Shown: positions 10,927-19,823 of the stretch, piece after piece | Layout of the letters: the number at the start of each line of letters is the position of its first letter | Numbering within the stretch: the stretch's first letter is position 1 | Assembly: GCA_016934215.1 (NCBI GenBank) | Contig: JAFGTE010000022.1 | Coordinates: 1 to 45,209, forward strand | From: Candidatus Peregrinibacteria bacterium | GTDB lineage: Bacteria > Patescibacteriota > Gracilibacteria > UM-FILTER-43-11 | Reading direction: 5' to 3' | DNA: 45,209 bases | Position numbers and translations under genes: made by a program | Notes under the pieces: model-generated | What the model saw: the letters and a program-made list of their open reading frames with translations, nothing else | The model's database searches: none | Told to the model about the DNA's origin: nothing

Positions 10927-11751
10927 CTAATTAGAACGTTCTAAAATAACCACGCCAGCACCACCGGACCGGTTTTTGATATGCTGAAGCTCATAACCCG
11001 GAGCGTTTTCAGCCAGAATCGCTTTCTGAAAATCAAAACACTCAAAAAACATGGCTTTTGGCGCCAGCGGTAGTAACTGTTTAAGCAGTTTTTTATAAAG
11101 ATCCATGCCGTCCTGCCCGCCCCACAGCGCCACCTGCGGCTCAAACTTGGTTTCGATATTCACTTCAAATCCCCTGGGCACATAAGGAAGATTGGCGGTC
11201 ACAACAAGCTGTCTGTCTTCAAATAGAAGCGGATCAACCTCCTCGAGCAGATCGGACTGAACCAGCTGAATACGCGACTCCAGCTGATACTTTTTAATAT
11301 TGGTCCGAGCCACCCGAAGGGCCGCTCCGGAAACATCGGTAGCCACCGCTTCCAGCCCTTTTACATGTTTTAAAACCGCAATCGGAATACAACCCGACCC
11401 TGTTCCCACGTCCAGAAGAAGATCATTGGAAGTAATATAGCCAATAACCGCCTCCACCAATGCTTCCGTATCGGGCCGGGGCACCAGAACATCCCGACTG
11501 ACCTTAAAATCCAGTCCGTAAAACTCCCGGTGCCCGCGCAGATAAGCCACCGGCATCCCCTCTTTTCGTTTAGACACAAGTCTTTTAAAGCGCCAGACCT
11601 GAAACCAACCTACTGTTGTCTTATCGTGCGCCAGAATATACGTAACCGGCTTACCCAAAACATGTGAGAGTAATAGCTCAGCATCCAGCCGCGCCGAATC
11701 AAAAGCAATCAGTTCCCAATGTCCGAAATCAACAAGTACTTTAATCGTCAT
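10927..11751 (-). CDS. prmC: Release factor glutamine methyltransferase (PrmC/HemK)
   Basis: VPRPDTEALVE, LLDVGTGSGCIPIAV, TANLPYVP (NPPY-type motif), GGQDGMDLY. Confidence 0.9.
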   Translation of the reverse strand: MTIKVLVDFGHWELIAFDSARLDAELLLSHVLGKPVTYILAHDKTTVGWFQVWRFKRLVSKRKEGMPVAYLRGHREFYGLDFKVSRDVLVPRPDTEALVEAVIGYITSNDLLLDVGTGSGCIPIAVLKHVKGLEAVATDVSGAALRVARTNIKKYQLESRIQLVQSDLLEEVDPLLFEDRQLVVTANLPYVPRGFEVNIETKFEPQVALWGGQDGMDLYKKLLKQLLPLAPKAMFFECFDFQKAILAENAPGYELQHIKNRSGGAGVVILERSN

Positions 11752-11767
11752 ACTGAAATTATATACT

Positions 11768-11793
11768 AAAAAGTCCGCCGTGGCGGACTTTTT
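11768..11793. terminator. Symmetric (bidirectional) intrinsic terminator
   Basis: AAAAAGTCCGCC-GT-GGCGGACTTTTT. Confidence 0.85.
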
Positions 11794-11822
11794 AGCTAAA
11801 TACTGCTCTTAAAAAGTATTTG

Positions 11823-13091
11823 TTAAAACGATTGGATAGCTGTCAAAGTCTTGGGGCCAACACGACCGGCACCTGCTCCATACGATCCGTCCACAATCCC
11901 CTGTGCTATCTGAAACTTCAGTACAGCAGCTTCCGTCTGCTGACCAAAACAACCTGTATTCAGATCAGCGGCTAAATATCCGAGACTGATCAGGAAGTTC
12001 TGAAGTTTGATCACTTCAGGCCCCCGATCGTTCAGATCAAGTTCCACAGAAGGGCGGTCGTCTTGAACAATTTTTTTGTTCATCAAAGCTTCAGCAAAGT
12101 TGAGCTCCTGCCTTTCTAAAGCTATTTCAGGAGCAGCTAGCTGAGCCACTTCTGGTAATACTTTTTTGGCTGGAATCCAGACTTGAACTTCTTTAGGATA
12201 ACCGGCCAGAATCTCAATCTTCTGTTCCACCGCCGAAAGCAAAGCGGCCAGTGTTTTCTTTCCAAAGTATCCGGCACCCTTTTCCCATTTATTATTCAGA
12301 ACGCCGTACTCAATCTGAAACTTCAGAACCGCCTCCATTGTCACCTGATCGTAAGTTCCTGTAATTTCATTATGATAATAACCGAGATCCCAAAGCATAC
12401 GTTGCAGGTTCTCCACTTCCTCACCGGTCGCATCTTTCCCCAAACCGGCAGCCAACAAGGTGCGGTTCTGTTCAAGCCGCTTGACTTCCTTATTTTCTTT
12501 TTCAGGTTCAGGTTCAGGCGCCTGAGTCACCGACTGAGTAACGGTGACAGGGGTATGGACCGTATTGTTGATCAGGCGTTGTTTAAAAGACAGAGGCAGT
12601 TCCGAACTAACCCAATGAAAACTGAGACCCGGTTCAATCTGATGCGGTGTGTAGTAAACCTCCCCTTCCACAAAACGCGCCCCCCAGTTCAGTGCTCTGG
12701 CAAGCCCTTCTTCCCCGCGTCCCATCCACACATCCACACGGTCATAATCTCTGGCGGCATAAATGGCCCCCCCACGATCATGCACTTCGCCAACTCCCAG
12801 ACCCGGAATCTTGATACGGGTGCCAAAAGGATAAGTCTTGGGAGCGGCCAGCATTCCTGTATAAACTTCCGTGCCGTCTGCCCCATTGGTTCCCCGGCCA
12901 TTCAAACGAATATCTGCTTCATAACTGCCGCGAATATAATAAGTCTGATCGGGAAGCGGAGAATAATAGGCAGTTACCAAAAGCTTGCGTTTTTCCATGG
13001 GAACGCTCTCAGCGCCGGTCGACGGCACCATGACCGCAAACTGTAGAGCGGCTATAAGCCATACGATGATTCGTGTGATTTTAGTTTTCAA
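11823..13091 (-). CDS. 3D-domain protein with two peptidoglycan-binding modules
   Basis: LLVTAYYSPLPDQ, GTRIKIPGLGVGEVHDRGGAI..DRVDVWMG (3D/RlpA-like), two PG_binding_1-like repeats (VENLQRMLWDLGYY; VIKLQNFLISLGYL). Confidence 0.85.
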   Translation of the reverse strand: MKTKITRIIVWLIAALQFAVMVPSTGAESVPMEKRKLLVTAYYSPLPDQTYYIRGSYEADIRLNGRGTNGADGTEVYTGMLAAPKTYPFGTRIKIPGLGVGEVHDRGGAIYAARDYDRVDVWMGRGEEGLARALNWGARFVEGEVYYTPHQIEPGLSFHWVSSELPLSFKQRLINNTVHTPVTVTQSVTQAPEPEPEKENKEVKRLEQNRTLLAAGLGKDATGEEVENLQRMLWDLGYYHNEITGTYDQVTMEAVLKFQIEYGVLNNKWEKGAGYFGKKTLAALLSAVEQKIEILAGYPKEVQVWIPAKKVLPEVAQLAAPEIALERQELNFAEALMNKKIVQDDRPSVELDLNDRGPEVIKLQNFLISLGYLAADLNTGCFGQQTEAAVLKFQIAQGIVDGSYGAGAGRVGPKTLTAIQSF

Positions 13092-13176
13092 TTTTTTTTA
13101 TAGAGAAAAATCCCTGCATTATACCCCTTATATAGGAGTAGGCAAGATATTGGACTTGCAAGAAAAAAAAATCAGT

Positions 13177-14223
13177 TTATAACTCTCGCATACTCCGGTT
13201 GTAGTCAGTCAGCACTTCAGTCTTACCATTTGGCTTTATGTAAACCATATCTTCGATCCGCACCCCCCCCTTCCCCGGCACGTAAATCCCCGGTTCGACC
13301 GTAAAGACCATACCAGGTTTGATACGCTCTTTTGACTTCTCTGAAACAATCGGCGCTTCATGTACCTCAAGCCCCGTTCCGTGCCCTAAAGCATGGGTGA
13401 AATATTTACCAAAGCCTGTTTTCTCAATCACCCTGCGTGCTATTTTATCTAAATCCGAGAACTTCATGCCCACTTTGATGGCCTTAATCGCAGTCTGATT
13501 CGCCTTCAGAACTACTGTATAAATTTTTTGTTCAAACTCGGTCATTTTCCGCTGAAAGAAGCACCTTGTCATATCCGTAATATACCCCTGATACACCAAT
13601 CCGAAGTCAATCAGAACCATCTCCCCCCTCTTCAGTCTCCCCTCCCCTTTCTGATGATGGATATCAGCGGTGTCTTTACCAAACGTGATAATCGGCGGAA
13701 AAGAAAATCCTTCAGCGCCATTCTTTCGCCCAATTTTCAAAAGTTCCCATTCAAGCTCATCTTCTGTTACTCCGGGTTTTATTTTCTTTACCAGTTCCTC
13801 AAGGCTTTTACAGGCAATCTTTACAGCTTCTTTGATTATCTTCATCTCACTCTTGTCCTTTATCAGCCGCAAAGATTCAACCAAACCAGTTATCGGCCTG
13901 AATTTCACGCCTGGCACCAGTTTTTTATATTTTTTCAGACGGGCCACCGTCATATTCTCCGCTTCAAATCCAATTACTTTATACCGCCTCATCACCCCCT
14001 TCAGTCCTTTTGACTGATCATAATAAGGAACGCCGCACTTCCGTGCCGTTTCAAAATAACGAGCATCCGTAATAAGTACATGCCCGGCGGGCGTAACAAA
14101 CAGCTTCCCGTTCGTCCCCGTAAAACCGCAAAGATAACGCACGTTATTGCGGGCAGACACTAAAAAAGCATTCAGTTTTTTATCTTTTAACAGTTTTTGC
14201 AATTTTTTCACTCTCGTTTTCAT
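13177..14223 (-). CDS. pepP: Xaa-Pro aminopeptidase (M24 family)
   Basis: IDFGLVYQGYITDMTRCFF, HALGHGTGLEVHEAP, VFTVEPGIYVPGKGGVRIED metal-ligand motifs. Confidence 0.92.
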   Translation of the reverse strand: MKTRVKKLQKLLKDKKLNAFLVSARNNVRYLCGFTGTNGKLFVTPAGHVLITDARYFETARKCGVPYYDQSKGLKGVMRRYKVIGFEAENMTVARLKKYKKLVPGVKFRPITGLVESLRLIKDKSEMKIIKEAVKIACKSLEELVKKIKPGVTEDELEWELLKIGRKNGAEGFSFPPIITFGKDTADIHHQKGEGRLKRGEMVLIDFGLVYQGYITDMTRCFFQRKMTEFEQKIYTVVLKANQTAIKAIKVGMKFSDLDKIARRVIEKTGFGKYFTHALGHGTGLEVHEAPIVSEKSKERIKPGMVFTVEPGIYVPGKGGVRIEDMVYIKPNGKTEVLTDYNRSMREL

Positions 14224-14304
14224 AATTCAATGGTTTCACACTTCCACAGCATATCATTTTTTGTTAAGATTCGAAGCACTTAATCCTTAATTTAAATCAA
14301 CAAA

Positions 14305-15306
14305 ATGCCCAACCGCGATATTATCAAGAAAAATCTCAAAAACACCATTACCGAAACGAATCTCAAAGGGTGCACTAAAATCCACGTAGGCAAAGTCCGG
14401 GATACCTACGAAAAAGACGGTCATCGAATCCTTGTAACCACTGACCGTCAGTCGGCCTTTGACCGTATTCTGGCTGCCATCCCTTTCAAAGGTGCCGTTC
14501 TCAATCAGTTCGCCGCTTTTTGGTTCGATAACACGCAGGACATTGTCCGGAATCATCTGCTGACCGTACCGGACCCTAATGTCGCCATCGTAAACAAAGT
14601 AAAGATTTACCCGGTGGAAGTTGTCGTCCGCGGCTACATTACCGGCACCACCGATACTTCTGCCTGGATCAACTATGCGGCCGGCGAAAGGAATTTCTGC
14701 GGCATACAGCTTCCCGAAGGACTCAAAAAAAATCAGAAATTCGAAACCCCTATCATCACTCCCACCACCAAACCGGAAGCCGGCCACGATGAAAAGATCT
14801 CCCGCGAAGAGATCATCGCCCAGGGGCTGGCCTCCGAAGAAGAATGGAGTCAGATCGAAAAATATGCCCTGGCTATCTTCCAGCGCGGTCAGGAAATTGC
14901 TGCCGAAAAAGGCTTTATCTTGGTCGACACCAAATACGAATTCGGAAAAGATGTCGATGGTAATATTACACTGGCTGACGAGGTTCACACTCCTGATTCC
15001 TCCCGTTACTGGATTGCCGCCACCTATCAGGAACGGTTTGACCGCGGTGAAGAACCCGAAAACTTTGACAAGGAATTCCTGCGTCTGTGGTTCAAGGAAC
15101 ACTGCGATCCCTACAATGATCCTGAACTTCCACCTGCTCCGGATGATCTGGTAGAAGAGCTTGCATACAGATATATCGATATTTACGAGAAACTGACCGG
15201 CAACGAGTTTGTATACAATGAAGAACAGAATATTCAGGAGCGGATTCAGACGAACCTGGATAAATATTTCAAAGAAAGAGCGGAATTATTTGACAAAAAT
15301 AAATAA
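14305..15306 (+). CDS. purC: SAICAR synthetase
   Basis: VRDTYEKDGHRILVTTDRQSAFDR, PVEVVVRGYITGT, LVDTKYEFG, DEVHTPDSSRYW. Confidence 0.95.
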   Translation: MPNRDIIKKNLKNTITETNLKGCTKIHVGKVRDTYEKDGHRILVTTDRQSAFDRILAAIPFKGAVLNQFAAFWFDNTQDIVRNHLLTVPDPNVAIVNKVKIYPVEVVVRGYITGTTDTSAWINYAAGERNFCGIQLPEGLKKNQKFETPIITPTTKPEAGHDEKISREEIIAQGLASEEEWSQIEKYALAIFQRGQEIAAEKGFILVDTKYEFGKDVDGNITLADEVHTPDSSRYWIAATYQERFDRGEEPENFDKEFLRLWFKEHCDPYNDPELPPAPDDLVEELAYRYIDIYEKLTGNEFVYNEEQNIQERIQTNLDKYFKERAELFDKNK

Positions 15307-15337
15307 AAGTGTAAAAATATATTTTTAACAATCACCT

Positions 15338-15787
15338 ATGCTCGTTCCAATCATCATGGGCTCCCAAGTGGATGAAGCCCACGCCCGCAAAATCGCCGGC
15401 TATCTGGAAGAATTCGACATCAAAACGGAACTCTATGTGGCCTCCGCTCACAAAGTCCCCGAAATGGTACTCGATATTGTGAACGACTTCAATAAATCCG
15501 GCGATGATCTCGTTTACATCACGATCGCCGGCCGATCTAACGGCCTATCTGGCGTGGTAGCTGCCAATGCCATTCACCCCGTCATCGCCTGCCCGCCTTT
15601 TAAAGATAAAGATGATTACACCGTCAACGTGCACTCTTCAACGATGTACCCTTCCGACACTCCCAGCATGCTGGTGGTCGATCCTCAGAACGCTGCTCAC
15701 GCCGCTATCCGTATTCTGGCCCTCACAAATGATAAGCTCCGTAAAAAAGTCGCTAAACATATCAGCGACATGAAAGACTCTTTCTAG
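15338..15787 (+). CDS. purE: AIR carboxylase, class II PurE-like
   Basis: MGSQVDEAHARKIAGYLEEF, VASAHKVPE, ITIAGRSNGLSGVVAANAIHPVIACPP (AGRSNGL resembles the eukaryotic PAICS carboxylase). Confidence 0.85.
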   Translation: MLVPIIMGSQVDEAHARKIAGYLEEFDIKTELYVASAHKVPEMVLDIVNDFNKSGDDLVYITIAGRSNGLSGVVAANAIHPVIACPPFKDKDDYTVNVHSSTMYPSDTPSMLVVDPQNAAHAAIRILALTNDKLRKKVAKHISDMKDSF

Positions 15788-15805
15788 TCCTTACTACTTA
15801 GTCCT
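15785..15805 (+). repeat. Three phased heptamers between purE stop and purB start
   Basis: TAGTCCT-TACTACT-TAGTCCT. Confidence 0.65.
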
Positions 15806-15810
15806 GATTT

Positions 15811-17151
15811 ATGATCACTGCCCTAAGCCCCCTCGATGGCCGCTACAAAAGTAAAGTGCAGGAACTTGCACCTTATTTCTCGGAATACGCGCTGATCAAA
15901 TACCGGCTGATGGCGGAACTCAGTTTTTTCATGACCTTATCGGCAGAAAGTGGTATTCCAGAGCTACCAGGCTTCAGCAACGCCGAACTGAAACTGCTGG
16001 ACAACCTGGTAAAGAACTTTGATGAGAAAGAAGCTGAAAGAGTAAAGGCTATTGAAAAGACGACCAATCACGACGTAAAGGCAGTGGAATATTACATCAA
16101 AGAAAAACTGGAAAAGACAAGCCTTAAAAAACATCTGGAGTTCATCCATTTCGCCTGCACTTCCGAAGACATCAGTAATCTGGCCTATGCTCTGATGCTT
16201 AAAGAAGCCGGGAAACATGTAGTTCTGCCTCAGATTAAAGAAGTCATCGATACCGTAAAAAAACTGGCCCGCCAGTGGAAGAAGGTGCCGATGCTCAGTC
16301 TGACCCACGGTCAGCCCGCCACCCCCACCACCGTGGGAAAAGAATTTCTGATTTTCGCGAGCCGTCTGCAGCGCCAGTATAACAAACTTAAAATGCAGGA
16401 ATGTCTGGGTAAACTCAATGGGGCATCAGGGAATTTTAATGCTCACATAGTCGCTTACCCTAAAGTAAACTGGCCTGCTTTGAGCAAAAAATTTGTTCAG
16501 AATTTAGGCTTAGTTTACAATCCTCACACCCCCCAAATCGAACCTCACGATTTCCAGGCCGAGATCTACGACGCAGTGGCCCGCATCAACAGCATTCTGA
16601 TCGACCTGGACCGGGACGTCTGGATGTACATCAGCCGAGGCATCTTTAAACAGAAAGTCGTGAAGGGCGAAGTCGGCTCATCCACTATGCCTCACAAAGT
16701 AAATCCCATTGACTTTGAAAACTCCGAAGGCAACCTGGGACTGGCCAATGCCATTCTCCGGCATATGTCGGAAAAACTCCCCCTCTCCCGGATGCAGCGT
16801 GATCTGACTGACTCCACAGTACAGCGAAACATTGGCACTGGACTCGGCTACAGTATTTTGGCTTACAAAAGCACCTTAAAGGGCCTCGGAAAACTAGAGT
16901 TGAACAAAAAAGTTATACAAGAAGAACTGGATCGGAACTGGGCACTTTTGGCCGAACCAATCCAGACTATAATGCGCAAAAATGGTGTCCCGGGCGCTTA
17001 CGAAAAGCTCAAGGAACTCACCCGCGGCAAAGAAATCAGCAAAGAAACGGTTCGTGCCTTCATCAAAACCCTGAAAATCCCGGATGAAGATAAAGTAAGA
17101 CTTCTCAAACTCACTCCGGCCACTTACACAGGATTAGCCGGAAAATTATAA
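15811..17151 (+). CDS. purB: Adenylosuccinate lyase
   Basis: SPLDGRYKSKVQELAPYFSE, CTSEDISNLAYALML, LTHGQPATPTTVGKE, GSSTMPHKVNPIDFENSEGN. Confidence 0.96.
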   Translation: MITALSPLDGRYKSKVQELAPYFSEYALIKYRLMAELSFFMTLSAESGIPELPGFSNAELKLLDNLVKNFDEKEAERVKAIEKTTNHDVKAVEYYIKEKLEKTSLKKHLEFIHFACTSEDISNLAYALMLKEAGKHVVLPQIKEVIDTVKKLARQWKKVPMLSLTHGQPATPTTVGKEFLIFASRLQRQYNKLKMQECLGKLNGASGNFNAHIVAYPKVNWPALSKKFVQNLGLVYNPHTPQIEPHDFQAEIYDAVARINSILIDLDRDVWMYISRGIFKQKVVKGEVGSSTMPHKVNPIDFENSEGNLGLANAILRHMSEKLPLSRMQRDLTDSTVQRNIGTGLGYSILAYKSTLKGLGKLELNKKVIQEELDRNWALLAEPIQTIMRKNGVPGAYEKLKELTRGKEISKETVRAFIKTLKIPDEDKVRLLKLTPATYTGLAGKL

Positions 17152-17161
17152 TCAATTTATT

Positions 17162-17734
17162 ATGAGAACAAGTATTTTAGCGCTTATTGCCCTACTCACT
17201 CTTTCCGCTTGCAACGCTGTTCCTCCGGAAACACCAAAGCCAACAGCAGCACCCGCTTCTGAAGTGACAAATTTTGAAGAATGCGTCGCCGCCGGCAACC
17301 CAGTTATGGAAAGTTACCCCCGACAGTGCAGACATGGCGACCAAACATTTACTGAGGATATAACACCTCCAGCGCTTGCCATGGACCAGCCCTGTACCCG
17401 CGAATATCGTCCCGTATGCGGAGAAATTGAAGTATGGTGCGTCAAAGCACCCTGTCCGCCGGTAAAAGAAACTTATTCAAATCGTTGTATGGCTGAAAAT
17501 GCCGGCGCTTCCAATATCATCGAAGGTCAGTGTCCGGAAGAAGGTCTTAGTTTGGGAGATCCATGTGTAGAATTGAATGGCATATGGCTCTCTGACAGTA
17601 ATGAATGTGAAGGTATTTCCGAAGAAAACTGCAAAAAAATTGGCGGCACTTATGACGAATGTGCCTCCGCCTGCCGAAACGACCCTACTGCTGAAATTTG
17701 TACCCTCCAATGCATTCAAGTTTGCCAATTTTAA
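17162..17734 (+). CDS. Cys-rich lipoprotein with Kazal-like domain
   Basis: Lipobox LLTLSAC; CTREYRPVCGEIEVWCVKAPCPPVKETYSNRCMAENAGASNIIEGQC resembles the Kazal pattern (C..YxPVCG..TYxNxCxAxxAG..C). Confidence 0.7.
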   Translation: MRTSILALIALLTLSACNAVPPETPKPTAAPASEVTNFEECVAAGNPVMESYPRQCRHGDQTFTEDITPPALAMDQPCTREYRPVCGEIEVWCVKAPCPPVKETYSNRCMAENAGASNIIEGQCPEEGLSLGDPCVELNGIWLSDSNECEGISEENCKKIGGTYDECASACRNDPTAEICTLQCIQVCQF

Positions 17735-17735
17735 T

Positions 17736-17960
17736 ATGGCCAAAAAACCGCTTATCAGAGCCGGTATTTACCAGCATTACAAGGGTAACCTTTACAGGGT
17801 AATTGGTATTGCCAGGCATTCAGAAAAAGAAGAGCTACTGGTCGTTTATCGCGAGCAGGGGGCTGAACATGATCTATGGGTCAGACCTTACAACCTATTT
17901 AAGGAACGCATCAATGTCGGGGGCCAGATGGTGCCTCGTTTTAAATACTTACACCCCTAA
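17736..17960 (+). CDS. DUF1653 family protein
   Basis: RAGIYQHYKGNLYRVIGIARHSEKEELLVVYREQ..DLWVRPYNLFKERI; start set at ATG 17736 just after the upstream stop. Confidence 0.85.
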   Translation: MAKKPLIRAGIYQHYKGNLYRVIGIARHSEKEELLVVYREQGAEHDLWVRPYNLFKERINVGGQMVPRFKYLHP

Positions 17961-17962
17961 AA

Positions 17963-18526
17963 ATGATTATCGGACTCACGGGCCCCATGGCCAGTGGAAA
18001 GACCACCGTCGTGGAAGCTCTGAAAAAGGAAGGATTTAATTATTTCACGCTTTCTGACATCGTTCGGGAGGAATGCGGAAAACAAGGCAAAGAAATCTCG
18101 CGTGATAACCTCATGGCTGTTGGTGAAGGTTTGCGCAAAGAATTCGGCGCAGGAGTTCTTGGTATGCTTGCTTTAAAAAAAATTCTGACCGAGGGGGAAA
18201 ATGGTAACTGGATCATCGACGGCATCCGTAATCCCGAAGAAGCCAAGGAATTAAGGAAGTATTCAAATTTCGTCCTGGTCGCCAACACCGCCCCTGAAGA
18301 CATGATCATTAAAAGGATCCTTACCCGGAAGCGTTCCGATGACACACTTGATGAGGAAGCAATCCGAAAAAAACTGCGTCGCGAAATGGGTGAAGGTGAA
18401 CCTCCCGAGGGCCAGCAGGTACAAAAATGCATCGATATGGCCGATTATATATTCGAAAACACCATGCCTATCGATCAGGTTGAGACCGAATTTATGAAGT
18501 TATATACTAAAATCAATGAAGAGTAA
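17963..18526 (+). CDS. P-loop kinase (dephospho-CoA/dNMP kinase-like)
   Basis: MIIGLTGPMASGKTTVVEAL Walker A; WIIDGIRNPEEAKEL. Confidence 0.8.
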   Translation: MIIGLTGPMASGKTTVVEALKKEGFNYFTLSDIVREECGKQGKEISRDNLMAVGEGLRKEFGAGVLGMLALKKILTEGENGNWIIDGIRNPEEAKELRKYSNFVLVANTAPEDMIIKRILTRKRSDDTLDEEAIRKKLRREMGEGEPPEGQQVQKCIDMADYIFENTMPIDQVETEFMKLYTKINEE

Positions 18527-18968
18527 AAAAACCGAAAGACCCAGTTTTGAGTCCGTGTACATGGACTTTGCCAAGGCCATCGCCAATCGCAGTTCCTGCA
18601 AACGGTTAAAAGTAGGAACCGTCATTACCAGTACCGATTTTCGCAAAGTACTGGCGGTAGGATACAACGGCAATGCGGCCGGTCTGCCCAATGGCTGTGA
18701 CCGTGATGAAGTCGGCAATTGCGGCTGTCTTCACTCTGAAGAAAACGCCGCCATCAATTGTGATTCACCACGTTATGTTGAAAAATATGTTTTTGTTACT
18801 CATTTGCCCTGCACCGCCTGTGCCAAACGCCTGATCAACATCGGTAACGTAAAAAAAGTCTTCTTCGAAGAGGATTACCGGAATCGTGAGGCTATCGGTC
18901 TTTTTAAAGCGACCGGCATCGAGATTTTTCAGATCAAAGGAACCGAAGTTGTAAAAGTGGAAGAATAA
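18516..18968 (+). CDS. dCMP deaminase (ComEB family)
   Basis: LHSEENAAI and LPCTACAKRLINIGNVKKVFFEE zinc/catalytic motifs. Confidence 0.92.
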   Translation: MKSKKTERPSFESVYMDFAKAIANRSSCKRLKVGTVITSTDFRKVLAVGYNGNAAGLPNGCDRDEVGNCGCLHSEENAAINCDSPRYVEKYVFVTHLPCTACAKRLINIGNVKKVFFEEDYRNREAIGLFKATGIEIFQIKGTEVVKVEE

Positions 18969-18977
18969 ATCAGAAAA

Positions 18978-19376
18978 ATGGTGGAATATGCACTACAATA
19001 TCAGGAATATATTAAACCTTTCTGGGCACCGCCAGCTTGGCTATTCAGCCCTGTATGGCTCGTTCTGTATGCCATCATTTTCATTTCATTCGCGGCAGTC
19101 TTTTATAAAGTCTACAAAGGAAAACTGAAAAACAGAGTGTCAGTCCCTTTTTTTCTGAACATCATCTTCAACATCGCCTTCGTTAATATTCAGTTTGGAT
19201 TCAAAAATAACATTCTGGCCGCCATTGATATCCTTCTGGTACTGGGAACCATTATCTGGATGATCGTGATCATCTGGCCTAAAATTCGCTGGGTAGCCTA
19301 CGCTCAAATTCCCTATCTTCTGTGGGTAGCGTTTGCCACTATTCTGCAACTAACCATTACTTACCTGAATTGGTAA
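18978..19376 (+). CDS. TspO/MBR family membrane protein
   Basis: KPFWAPPAWLFSPVWLVLYAIIF and PYLLWVAFATILQLTITYLNW. Confidence 0.85.
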   Translation: MVEYALQYQEYIKPFWAPPAWLFSPVWLVLYAIIFISFAAVFYKVYKGKLKNRVSVPFFLNIIFNIAFVNIQFGFKNNILAAIDILLVLGTIIWMIVIIWPKIRWVAYAQIPYLLWVAFATILQLTITYLNW

Positions 19377-19391
19377 AGCAAAAGATTGAAT

Positions 19392-19420
19392 TTGACTGGA
19401 TCATTAATCAGGAGTAAATT
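19392..19420 (+). promoter_or_regulatory. Putative sigma70 promoter
   Basis: TTGACT-N17-TAAATT. Confidence 0.5.
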
Positions 19421-19450
19421 AAGGCCCTTTATTCCTAATATAGCCCTATT

Positions 19451-19823
19451 ATGAGCGAAAAAAACCTCTGAAAAAGATGCAAATTCGGCCCCAATCGGTT
19501 ACGTCTTCACCACAACGGATGACCAATCCGCAGCGATCCTGGCCCGCCTAAGACAAGAAGAAGAACTCAATGTACTCGAATACCGGGGGCATCCCGCTTT
19601 TGTAGATGAGCGGGGGGATACAAAGCATATCAGAAGAGCCCTGCAAATCGTTTTCGAGGAGCGTCTGCCGGGCTGGTGGAATTTAAGACGGGCGATGATA
19701 AAAAGGAAGGTTTGTACAACAGAAGAATTTGAGGCAGCCCGGGAAGATAAAGCGCATCCCAAAGGGATCCGAAAGGCGCCATCAACTCCACCGACATCCC
19801 CGGCAATTGACAAATCAGCTTAA
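19451..19823 (+). pseudogene. Frame-disrupted or frameshift-dependent ORF (about 123 aa if one nucleotide is skipped)
   Basis: ATG AGC GAA AAA AAC CTC TGA stops in frame 0, but the +1 frame is open from there to TAA at 19821-19823: ..SEKDANSAPIGYVFTTTDDQSAAILARLRQEEELNVLEYRGHPAFVDERGDTKHIRRALQIVFEERLPGWWNLRRAMIKRKVCTTEEFEAAREDKAHPKGIRKAPSTPPTSPAIDKSA. Confidence 0.6.

Noticed and set aside
12183-13046. 287-aa plus-strand ORF opposite the 3D-domain gene
   Set aside because: Antisense shadow ORF.
14287-15102. 271-aa minus-strand ORF opposite purC
   Set aside because: Antisense shadow of purC; Phe/Gly/Asp-rich with no recognisable motifs.
17577-17735. N-terminal extension of the DUF1653 ORF
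   Set aside because: Would overlap the Kazal-like lipoprotein in another frame; the DUF1653 domain begins at ATG 17736, directly after the upstream stop.
19499-19813. 104-aa minus-strand ORF in the region before ileS
   Set aside because: Opposite a better plus-strand +1-frame ORF; Ser/Arg/Ala-rich antisense character.
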